Below, one piece after another: positions 1 to 8,871 of a stretch of DNA of 9,182 nt; positions within the stretch are counted from its first letter, which is position 1; the number at the start of each line of letters is the position of its first letter. Source of the stretch: Trebonia sp. (GTDB lineage: Bacteria > Actinomycetota > Actinomycetes > Streptosporangiales > Streptosporangiaceae); contig JASHXJ010000253.1 in NCBI GenBank assembly GCA_030043595.1, positions 1 through 9,182 of the forward strand, in the 5' to 3' direction. The notes beneath the pieces are model-generated. The model ran no database searches. It had not been told where the DNA came from and worked only from the letters and a program-made list of their open reading frames with translations. A program made the translations under genes and the position numbers.

Positions 1-85
1 CGAACTGGTCGACGGTAGGCGTATCCGACGGCGGCCTGCCGCCCGGGCGCCCGCCGCGGCCAGCCGCGGGAGGAACTGCCCAGCC
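1..85 (-). pseudogene. Inverted fragment of a second Clp ATPase (linker region)
   Basis: Read on the minus strand, positions 43 down to 2 encode GGRPPSDTPTVDQF, the same peptide that the plus-strand Clp gene encodes at 286-327. At DNA level 1-43 matches the reverse complement of 286-328 at 39 of 43 positions. The four differences (at 17, 23, 35 and 37) are all silent, which points to a diverged coding copy rather than a read-back artefact. The peptide is the Gly/Pro linker joining the Clp N-domain to the first AAA+ module. The frame is open from 85 to 1 and bounded by a TGA at 86-88. It has no start codon and nothing like a Clp N-domain ahead of the linker, so this copy is headless. Whether an AAA+ module follows lies beyond the window edge. 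Confidence 0.5.
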
Positions 86-126
86 TCACGCCGTCGGCCA
101 AGCGCGCGCTGCTCGACGCGCGGCAG

Positions 127-2280
<2,154 letters not shown>

Positions 2281-2285
2281 CGGAA

Positions 2286-2312
2286 GTCGCCTACTCGTCG
2301 TAGAAGGCGAAC
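2286..2312. terminator. Candidate hairpin between convergent genes
   Basis: TCGCCT (2287-2292) pairs with AGGCGA (2305-2310), and two more inner pairs (AC/GT) sit around a small loop and a 3-base bulge. The hairpin begins a few bases after the Clp stop and covers the last codons of the facing gene, so it could end transcription from both sides of the 10-base gap. There is no T-run on either side, as is common in GC-rich actinobacteria. The stem is short and could be chance. Confidence 0.25.
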
Positions 2313-3103
2313 ATCCGGATCTCGATGCTGGCCCGAGGCGGCGCGTCCGGCGGGCAGGTCTCGTCCTGGAACGCGCTGTGCGGCACCTGCTCGGCGCGGG
2401 CCGGATCGGAGTCGAAGCCGCGGAACACGTACGCCTCGTCCCGCCGCATGTCCGAGCAGTAGCACCAGCGGTGCTCCCCGCTGTGCAGGTAGGCGATGTT
2501 CTCCCAGGCCATCACCTCGCCGCTGGAGATCTTCAGGGTGATCGAGCAGTGCTGCTTGTCCCGCGGCGCGACGGACCGGGTGTCGCACAGCGCCAGCGGC
2601 ACGTCCTGCGGCGGCGCCGAGAACGCCCGCCAGACGTTGAAGATCGAGTACCGCTGGCGCAGCCGGGCCTCGGCCTCCTCCGGCGGCAGCGTGCGGCGCA
2701 GCATCAGTTCCGCGGCCGGGGCGCTGTAGTCGGCGTGCACGAAGTCCCCGGTCATCGTCGCGCCCGCGGGCCGTTGGCTCGCCCTGCTGCTGAGCCGCAC
2801 CACGGGCGCGTTCAGCATCGCGGTCGCGCGGCACCCGGTCACCGCGCGCAGCAGTTCGCCAACCTCAGGGACGTAGGCCCGCGCGACCTCGGCGCGGTCG
2901 TGGAAGTTCCTGACCTGAGTCGGCGCGCTGACGACCACGAACCCTTCGCGGTCAAGGGAAAACTCACCCGCCCTGCCGCGCATGTCCTCGATCCGCACGG
3001 CCTTGCCGCCAAGCGGCAGGTTCGTGAAATCAGGCCGGGCGCCCGCCGGAGGCCGCACCGGCGGATCGTAGTAGGCGATGGTGGCGTGCAGCTGCCCGGA
3101 CAT
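2291..3103 (-). CDS. CmcJ/NvfI-family oxidoreductase (Fe-dependent oxygenase-like)
   Basis: A 270-residue protein with the signature of the CmcJ/NvfI/AsaB family. Members include CmcJ of cephamycin 7-alpha-methoxylation and fungal hydroxylases/desaturases and endoperoxygenases of natural-product pathways. Visible hallmarks are HADYS (123-127, an HxD pair suited to Fe(II) binding), FNVWRAF (155-161), PLALCDTRSV (169-178), WCYCSDM then RRDEAYVFRGFDSD (213-233) and HSAFQDE (242-248). The third metal ligand is not certain from sequence; His207, His211 and His242 are candidates. No signal peptide or membrane segment is seen, so it should be cytoplasmic. The start is well supported: ATG at 3101-3103 has GAGGAG about 6 bases ahead, and an in-frame TGA lies 12 bases upstream. 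It converges on the Clp gene with a 10-base gap and has no biosynthetic partner in the window. The substrate is unknown and the CmcJ name gives family only. Confidence 0.82.
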   Translation of the reverse strand: MSGQLHATIAYYDPPVRPPAGARPDFTNLPLGGKAVRIEDMRGRAGEFSLDREGFVVVSAPTQVRNFHDRAEVARAYVPEVGELLRAVTGCRATAMLNAPVVRLSSRASQRPAGATMTGDFVHADYSAPAAELMLRRTLPPEEAEARLRQRYSIFNVWRAFSAPPQDVPLALCDTRSVAPRDKQHCSITLKISSGEVMAWENIAYLHSGEHRWCYCSDMRRDEAYVFRGFDSDPARAEQVPHSAFQDETCPPDAPPRASIEIRMFAFYDE

Positions 3104-3143
3104 GCGTGACTCCTCTCACTCGCTGTGGCGCTGTCACCGTCAC
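3030..3143 (-). CDS. Possible 37-residue upstream ORF overlapping the CmcJ-like gene
   Basis: A GTG at 3141-3143 is preceded by AAGGAG (3154-3149) at a 5-base spacing, a good ribosome binding site. The frame runs 37 codons, beginning VTVTAPQRVRGVTHVRAAAR, and ends with TGA inside the CmcJ-like gene in a different frame. Its start site lies in the loop of the leader hairpin described at 3141-3204. It could be a leader peptide whose translation controls access to the main gene. The peptide resembles nothing I recognise, and its Arg/Ala content is what an arbitrary GC-rich frame would give. Confidence 0.2.
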   Translation of the reverse strand: MTVTAPQRVRGVTHVRAAARHHRLLRSAGAASGGRPA

Positions 3144-3204
3144 GGCTGCTCCTTCGCACCCCAAGGGCGGTTGATCGCGTCGCCTGTCTCTTGAGGGTCT
3201 CCTA
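3141..3204 (-). promoter_or_regulatory. Possible structured mRNA leader with switch-like pairings
   Basis: Reading the minus strand, ACCCTCAA (3198-3191) can pair with TTGGGGT (3164-3158), with one bulged U. The pair encloses a GGCG/CGCC stem (3184-3181 with 3169-3166). A second hairpin pairs GGTGC (3160-3156) with GCAGCC (3149-3144), with one bulged G, and places GAAGGA, part of a ribosome binding site, in its loop. The two structures share bases 3158-3160, so they exclude each other, as in attenuators and riboswitches. The words CTCAAGAG, CAACC and GGTGC recall S-box (SAM) leaders, but the central parts of that fold are absent, so I do not assign it to a known class. No energy calculation or comparative support is available. 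Confidence 0.3.
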
Positions 3205-3343
3205 CCACGCGTGCCGGCGCAATGCCCGCCCGCCGCGGCAGGATGTCCGGGTACCGGCGCGGGCACTGCGCAGGGTCGCGGACCGATGCCGACAGAATCG
3301 GGCATTCCGGACACGATCGGCAGCCCACGGGCACGGTCAGGTC

Positions 3344-3389
3344 TTTGTGCGATGTCCGGCACCCCATGGGGGGCCGGACATCGCACAAA
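3344..3389. repeat. 46-base near-perfect palindrome
   Basis: A 17-base arm (3344-3360, starting TTTGTGCGATG) is matched exactly by its reverse complement at 3373-3389. Inside it, CCCC (3362-3365) faces GGGG (3368-3371), leaving one unpaired pair of positions (A3361/G3372) and a two-base centre. Outside it, CAGAATCGG (3293-3301) is mirrored by CCGATTCTG (3392-3400). As RNA it would form a very stable hairpin. It could end transcription from the ATPase gene about 160 bases upstream on the minus strand, or be an interspersed repeat or the core of a small mobile element. There is no U-tract after either arm. Confidence 0.75.
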
Positions 3390-3550
3390 CTCCGATTCTG
3401 CTTTGCGGTAGCCCCGGCAAACTCCGGCCCGTCCGCAAGCGCAGACCGAGGACAGAAATCCGTGTTACCAGCACGCGACCTTCACGAGATGCGCACCAGC
3501 GCCCGTGAAGCACGTCGCGCCCGCGGGACTCCCGGAGCCGGAGAGGCGGC

Positions 3551-4858
<1,308 letters not shown>

Positions 4859-4941
4859 CGGGGAACTCCCTTGTGAGCCGTATCCCAGAGCCCTGACCGT
4901 CCAGCGGCCCGGCCGTCCGACCGCGCCCGGCTCGATAGCCC

Positions 4942-4982
4942 TGGTACCCGTGAATTTTCATGTTTACCACCCGCCCTGGCAA
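4942..4982 (-). promoter_or_regulatory. Candidate promoter and overlapping operator of the ATPase gene
   Basis: On the minus strand, TTGCCA (4982-4977) and GAAAAT (4959-4954) are 17 bases apart, matching the -35 and -10 consensus at 5/6 and 4/6. Overlapping the -10 is a dyad centred at 4955.5: TGGTA (4942-4946), TGAATTTTCA (4951-4960), TACCA (4965-4969), with four bases between blocks. This AT-rich patch stands out in the 144-base gap. A promoter with a built-in operator would let the ATPase be made apart from the lacI-GH3 transcript. The dyad is not a clean match to the box near lacI, so a different regulator is possible. Confidence 0.45.
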
Positions 4983-5002
4983 GAGGCCGCGGCCCAGCCC
5001 GC

Positions 5003-7459
5003 TCAGCCGGGCAGGTCGTGCACCGAGGCCGGCGTGACCAGCACCCGGCCGGAATCCACCACGCGGACCGGGCCGGTGAGCGTGAACGACCCGGCGAGCG
5101 GCAGGTCGTCCGATGCCCCGCCGATGGCGACGCCGATCTCCCCGGGCTCGACGATCCGCTCGCCCACCAGGCCGGTGAACGCGGTCCGGTCGGCGTGCAG
5201 CCGGAAGGCGACGCGCCTGGCCTGACCGGGCTCGAGCCGCACCCGCGTGTACCCGGCCAGCCAGCGGACCGGCCGCACGACCTCGGCCTGGGGGTCGCTG
5301 AGGTAGAGCTGCACCACCTCGGTGCCGCCCCTGGTGCCGGTGTTACGGACTGTGCAGGATATCTCCACCGCGCCGTCAGTCGGCGTCCTGTCCGCGGACA
5401 GCACGAGGTCGGAGTAGCCGAACGTCGTGTACGAGAGCCCATGCCCGAACGCGAACAGCGGCGTCGGGTCCACCGAACTGCCCCCGTGCCGCGCCGCGTT
5501 CCGCGACCGCAGGTACGTCGACGGCTGCGCCGCCGCCGACCCGGGCATCTCCACGGGCAGCTTGCCGCTTGGCAGCACACGGCCGGTCAGCACGCCGGCG
5601 ATCGCATGGCCGCCCTCCTCGCCAGGGAAGAACGTCTGCACGATCGCGGCGAGCCGGTCGGCCACCCCGCCGATCGCGTACGGTCGGCCGGTGACGAGTA
5701 CCGCCACGACAGGAGTGCCGGTGTCGGCGAGCGCGTGCAGCAGTTCCTCCTGCACGCCCGGCAGTCGCAGCTCCGTCACGTCGCAGCCCTCACCGGAGGT
5801 CCCGCGCCCGAACAGTCCCGCCTCGTCTCCCACCGCCGCAATAACCATGTCAGCAGAACGAGCCGTCGCGACTGCCTCGGCGAACCCGCACCTGTCCACG
5901 CCGCGCACGTCGCAGCCGGGCGCGTACGCCACGTCGGGCAGCTCTTCGCGCAGTGCGGCCAGCAGGGTGGTGACCTGCACGCCCGCGCCGTCGGTGCGGG
6001 TGGCCAAGTGCCGGGGCATGCTGTAGCAGCCGAAGAACGCGAGCGGGTCGTCGGCGAGCGGGCCGACCACCGCGACCTTCGCGGCTGCCGGCAGGGGGAG
6101 CGCGCCGCCGCGGTTGGCCAGCAGGACCACGGACTCCTCGGCGAGGCGGCGGGCGATCGCGCGGTGCGCCGGCGGGTCAAGGTCGGGCACGGGTGACGAA
6201 CCGTCGGCCGCGGGGTCCCGGCCGGGAATGGCGGACCAGCCCGGGTCGAGCAGGCCGAGCTCGAACTTCTGCCGCAGTACCCGGGCCACCGCCTGGTCCA
6301 CGGTCTCCAGCGTGACATCTCCCGCTTCCGCCGCCGACAGCAGCGGCGTTCCGTAGCAGCGCACGCTGGGCAGCTCGACGTCCACGCCGGCGGTCAGCGC
6401 CAGCGCGGCCGCGCCCGCGGGCGAGCCGGCGACGGCATGCTGCAGCTCGAGGAACGAGACCGCGTAGTAGTCGGACACGACCAGTCCGTCGAAGCCGAGC
6501 GTGTCCCGCAGCAGCGCGCCGAGCAGTCCCGCGTCGGCGGTCGCGGGCACGCCGTCGATGTCGACGTAGGACGGCATCACCGAGCGGGCGCCGCCGAGCC
6601 GGATGGCCATCTCGAACGGCGGCACGATGACGTCGGCGAACTCACGGCGACCCATGGAGACTGGCGCCATGTTCCTGGCGGCACGGGAGGCCGAGTACGC
6701 GGCGAAGTGCTTCAGCGTCGCCTGCACCCCTGCCGACTGCAGCCCCTGCACGTAGCCGGTCCCGATGGTCCCGACCAGGTACGGGTCCTCGCCGATGGTC
6801 TCCTCGGTGCGGCCCCACCGGGGGTCGCGTGTCACGTCGAGGACGGGCGCGAGGCCCTGGTGGATGCCCACGGCGTGCATGGTCCGGCCGAATGCCCTGG
6901 CCATGTCCCCGACCAGGGCCGGGTCGAAAGACGCGCCCCAGGCCAGCGGCGTAGGGAAGATCGTCGCGGTCCAGGCGGCGAAGCCGGTCAGGCATTCCTC
7001 GTGCGCCACCGCCGGGATGCCGAACCGGCTCGCGGCCACCACCCGCGCCTGCAGCGCGGCCAGGGCGCGCATCCCGGCGGCGGGGTCCACCGGGCGGGTG
7101 CCGAACACTCGCGTCAGCTGCCCCATGCCATAGGCGGTGAGCTCGTCCAGGGGCGGCAGCTGGTCGCTGAACTGGTCTTGCATGGGAGCGACGCCGTCCC
7201 CGTCGCCGGAGGCGCCCATCCAGACGCTGCCGAGCTGCGCGATCTTCTCCGCCAGCGTCATCCGGCCGAGCAGGTCGGCGACGCGCTCGTCCACCGGGCA
7301 GCCGCTATCGCGCCAGATTCCGTCGTCGGCACCATCGGGGAGGTGTGCGTCGCCGCTGCCGCCCGCGAGCTCTTCCGCGCCCCTTCCGCTGCCGGGTTCC
7401 GCCGCGTCCCCGCCCTCCGCGGCTGTGCCGGTCTCGGTCTTATCAAGCGGGCGCGTCAC
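5003..7459 (-). CDS. Glycoside hydrolase family 3 beta-glycosidase (beta-glucosidase or beta-xylosidase)
   Basis: Releases single sugars from the non-reducing end of beta-linked oligosaccharides by a retaining mechanism. Domains: GH3 barrel (about 50-410), with HEECLTG (153-159), DPRWGRTEE (212-220), GEDPYL (223-228), Lys250-His251 and the nucleophile Asp330 in VVSDYYAV; alpha/beta sandwich (about 436-645), with likely acid/base Glu557 in GEGCD; and a fibronectin-III-like end (about 690-800). No PA14 insert and no signal peptide are seen, so it acts in the cytoplasm on imported sugar. The GTG start overlaps the lacI stop by 4 bases (GTGA), with AGGGAG (7473-7468) 8 bases ahead, indicating translational coupling. 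No other start lies before the catalytic domain, so a hydrophilic 48-residue leader is probably real. From memory, HEECL(S/T)G is common in GH3 beta-xylosidases and xylosidase/arabinosidases. That motif and the operator boxes favour xylo-oligosaccharides, but beta-glucosidase is not excluded. Confidence 0.9.
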   Translation of the reverse strand: MTRPLDKTETGTAAEGGDAAEPGSGRGAEELAGGSGDAHLPDGADDGIWRDSGCPVDERVADLLGRMTLAEKIAQLGSVWMGASGDGDGVAPMQDQFSDQLPPLDELTAYGMGQLTRVFGTRPVDPAAGMRALAALQARVVAASRFGIPAVAHEECLTGFAAWTATIFPTPLAWGASFDPALVGDMARAFGRTMHAVGIHQGLAPVLDVTRDPRWGRTEETIGEDPYLVGTIGTGYVQGLQSAGVQATLKHFAAYSASRAARNMAPVSMGRREFADVIVPPFEMAIRLGGARSVMPSYVDIDGVPATADAGLLGALLRDTLGFDGLVVSDYYAVSFLELQHAVAGSPAGAAALALTAGVDVELPSVRCYGTPLLSAAEAGDVTLETVDQAVARVLRQKFELGLLDPGWSAIPGRDPAADGSSPVPDLDPPAHRAIARRLAEESVVLLANRGGALPLPAAAKVAVVGPLADDPLAFFGCYSMPRHLATRTDGAGVQVTTLLAALREELPDVAYAPGCDVRGVDRCGFAEAVATARSADMVIAAVGDEAGLFGRGTSGEGCDVTELRLPGVQEELLHALADTGTPVVAVLVTGRPYAIGGVADRLAAIVQTFFPGEEGGHAIAGVLTGRVLPSGKLPVEMPGSAAAQPSTYLRSRNAARHGGSSVDPTPLFAFGHGLSYTTFGYSDLVLSADRTPTDGAVEISCTVRNTGTRGGTEVVQLYLSDPQAEVVRPVRWLAGYTRVRLEPGQARRVAFRLHADRTAFTGLVGERIVEPGEIGVAIGGASDDLPLAGSFTLTGPVRVVDSGRVLVTPASVHDLPG

Positions 7460-8556
7460 TTGCCGGACTCCCTGGATTTGGCGGGAACGGCGGTCGACTC
7501 GCGCACGATGAGCTCGGTGGACAGCTCGACCCGGTTGGATCGCAGCGGCCGGTCCTCGATGAGCTCGCCCAGCATCTGCGCGGCGGCGCTGCCCATCTCG
7601 GCGAGCGGCTGGCGCACGGTGGTCAGCGGCGGCGACGCCCAGCGCGCCACCGGCAGCTCGTCGAAGCCGACGACGCTCAGGTCCTCAGGAATTCTCAGGC
7701 CACGCTGGCGGGCCGCCTCGTAGACGCCGAAGGCCTGCTGGTCGCTGCCGGCGAAGATGGCCGTCGGCCGCTGCGGCAGGTCGAGCAGCTCCACGGCGCG
7801 CGCGAAGCCCCCCTCATGCTGGAAGTCGCCGTACCGAACCAGCCCCTGGTCGAATCGCACGCCTGCCCGCTCCAGCCCGGACCGGTACCCGTCGACCCGC
7901 GCCAGGCTGCACAGGTAGTCGATCGGCCCGGTGATCGCGGCGATCCGCCGGTGCCCGAGGCTCAGCAGGTGCTCGGTCGCGGCCAGGCCGCCGGCCCAGT
8001 TGGTCGCGCCGACGCTCGGAATCTCCGGCGGCGGCGCGTTCGCCGGGTCGATGACCACGAGCGGAATCCCGGCGCTGCGCAGCTGGCCGAGCTGCCGTTC
8101 GGTCAGCCTGGTCGTCACCAGGATCACGCCGTCGGTGTCGTGGCTAGCCAGCGCGCTGGTCCAGCTCGCCGGGCGGGCGTCGCCGTGCCGCACGGATGAG
8201 ACCGCCACCGCCGTCTCGTGCTGCGCGCCCCATTCCTCGACGCCGCGCAGTATCTCGACCGCCCACGGGCTGTCCAGCCCGTTGAACACGAGGTCTACCA
8301 GTCCCGAGCGGCGGTGCCTGCGCAGGCCGCTTCGCGCGTACTGATGCTGGTCGAGCAGCTGCTCCACGCGGGCCCTCGTGGACGGCGCGACGTCCGGGCG
8401 GCCGTTCACCACCTTGGACACGGTGGGCAGCGAAACACCAGCCTCGGCGGCGATCGCGGCGAGCGTGGTCCTGCGCTCTAGCAGCCGCTGACCGTCGCGC
8501 CGCCGCGCAGTCCCGCCTTGCTGCTGCCGCGCGGTTCCGTCTTCCTGATGCCGCAC
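7456..8556 (-). CDS. LacI-family repressor of the sugar locus
   Basis: Sugar-responsive DNA-binding repressor, expected as a dimer. From GTG 8556 (366 residues): helix-turn-helix TTLAAIAAEAGVSLPTVSKV (about 30-49) followed by NGRPDV, a hinge near 73-90, then a periplasmic-binding-protein-like sugar domain with TNWAGG (185-190), GHRRI (201-205) and a typical C-terminal PPLTTVRQP segment. I prefer GTG 8554-8556 to ATG 8634 because AAAGGTGG lies just ahead of the GTG, ATG 8634 has no ribosome binding site, and the longer form would place an operator-like box (8582-8592) inside the coding region. Even so, about 29 basic, Gln-rich residues precede the helix-turn-helix, more than usual for the family. 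It is co-transcribed with the GH3 gene and divergent from the binding-protein gene. Likely targets are its own promoter and the divergent one. The inducer is unknown; a xylo- or cello-oligosaccharide is inferred from context. Confidence 0.9.
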   Translation of the reverse strand: MRHQEDGTARQQQGGTARRRDGQRLLERRTTLAAIAAEAGVSLPTVSKVVNGRPDVAPSTRARVEQLLDQHQYARSGLRRHRRSGLVDLVFNGLDSPWAVEILRGVEEWGAQHETAVAVSSVRHGDARPASWTSALASHDTDGVILVTTRLTERQLGQLRSAGIPLVVIDPANAPPPEIPSVGATNWAGGLAATEHLLSLGHRRIAAITGPIDYLCSLARVDGYRSGLERAGVRFDQGLVRYGDFQHEGGFARAVELLDLPQRPTAIFAGSDQQAFGVYEAARQRGLRIPEDLSVVGFDELPVARWASPPLTTVRQPLAEMGSAAAQMLGELIEDRPLRSNRVELSTELIVRESTAVPAKSRESGK

Positions 8557-8569
8557 AGCGCCACCTTTC
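8557..8569 (-). promoter_or_regulatory. Ribosome binding site deciding the lacI start
   Basis: On the minus strand the bases ahead of GTG 8556 read AAAGGTGG then CGCT. GGTGG matches the 16S anti-Shine-Dalgarno core at a short but workable spacing. No comparable match precedes the alternative ATG at 8634. Confidence 0.5.
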
Positions 8570-8581
8570 GACTGTTCCAAC

Positions 8582-8592
8582 CGAAACTTTCT
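8582..8592. promoter_or_regulatory. Operator-like box upstream of lacI
   Basis: CGAAACTTTCT matches CGAAA-N-TTTCG at 9 of the 10 fixed positions. It lies 26 bases ahead of the preferred lacI start, so bound repressor would block its own transcription. A half site TTTCG follows at 8566-8570. I recall this box from control regions of xylanase and xylobiose-uptake genes of Streptomyces. Confidence 0.55.
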
Positions 8593-8637
8593 GTCATCAC
8601 ACGCTGCCGTGGGACCACGATATCCATGCTGCATCGT

Positions 8638-8650
8638 ACGCGAATCGCGT
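8638..8650. promoter_or_regulatory. Perfect 13-base palindrome
   Basis: ACGCGAATCGCGT has six-base arms mirrored exactly around a single A (8644). Its plan, CGnnA-N-TnnCG, resembles the other box in the region but with CG in place of AA inside. It could be a site for a second LacI-type regulator acting on the lacI-GH3 side. Confidence 0.4.
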
Positions 8651-8732
8651 GGTCATGGGAATCTCTCTAAGCTGTCCAAGGAACTCGGGACAAGCCCGGA
8701 AAAAAAGAAAGTAACACAGTGGAAACGAGGGG

Positions 8733-8762
8733 TTGACCATGACGGCGCTGCGATTTTACGAT
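8733..8762 (+). promoter_or_regulatory. Promoter of the sugar-binding protein gene
   Basis: TTGACC (8733-8738) and TACGAT (8757-8762) are separated by 18 bases, matching the housekeeping sigma consensus at 5/6 and 4/6. Transcription would begin near 8769, giving a leader of about 100 bases. Two repressor-like boxes lie just after the predicted start, the expected place for a block by a LacI protein. Confidence 0.6.
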
Positions 8763-8772
8763 GACGGCACGT

Positions 8773-8796
8773 CGAAAGTGTTGCTAAAAACTTTCG
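8773..8796. promoter_or_regulatory. Two adjacent operator-like boxes after the promoter
   Basis: CGAAAGTGTTG (8773-8783) and AAAAACTTTCG (8786-8796) each match CGAAA-N-TTTCG at 8 of 10 fixed positions, and each has one intact half. The outer halves CGAAAGT and ACTTTCG also mirror each other across the pair. TTTCGAAA (8792-8799) is a further 8-base palindrome at the right edge. Boxes begin 11 bases after the -10 and are probably bound by the neighbouring LacI protein. Confidence 0.5.
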
Positions 8797-8871
8797 AAAC
8801 GCCCGGTCGGCAGCAGAGCCTCCAAAGCCGTCCGTCTGCCTCGGGCCGACCTCTTCGGGAGATGACCATCC

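Larger units (their letters stand above)
3104..3550. other. 447-base intergenic region ahead of the CmcJ-like gene
   Basis: Lies between two minus-strand genes. It holds a possible structured leader (3141-3204), a strong palindrome (3344-3389) with outer inverted arms (3293-3301 and 3392-3400), and TGCCGA/TCGGCA arms at 3287-3292 and 3317-3322. GATGTCCGG at 3242-3250 is repeated at 3351-3359 and inverted at 3374-3382. Open frames crossing the region in several directions are arginine/proline-rich and look like by-products of high GC. I see no convincing -35/-10 pair for the downstream gene. Confidence 0.6.
8557..8871. other. Divergent promoter region between lacI and the sugar-binding protein gene
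   Basis: A 315-base control region, distinctly richer in A/T than its surroundings. It holds a good plus-strand promoter, at least two copies of a CGAAA-N-TTTCG type box, a separate odd palindrome (8638-8650), a weaker TGTCC/GGACA pair (8673-8677, 8688-8692), and the direct repeat ATGACGGC (8739-8746, 8761-8768). For lacI, TACGAT (8638-8633) or TATCGT (8622-8617) could be a minus-strand -10, but neither has a convincing -35. Confidence 0.7.

Noticed and set aside
3141..3204. SAM (S-box) riboswitch
   Set aside because: A few S-box words occur (CTCAAGAG, CAACC, GGTGC), but the conserved GGGA/GGCCC pseudoknot region and normal length are missing. Kept only as an unassigned structured leader.
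5018..6196. Long plus-strand open frame (392 codons) opposite the GH3 gene
   Set aside because: It is a shadow of the GH3 gene in GC-rich DNA. Its translation is Arg/Gly/His-rich and low in complexity, with no recognisable domain, whereas the minus-strand protein is clearly GH3.
6437..7723. Plus-strand open frame (428 codons) opposite GH3 and lacI
   Set aside because: Same reason: it spans the ends of two real genes and its peptide has no family features.
8554..8634. Longer LacI start at ATG 8634
   Set aside because: There is no ribosome binding site, the extra 26 residues are unlike the family, and an operator-like box would fall inside the gene.
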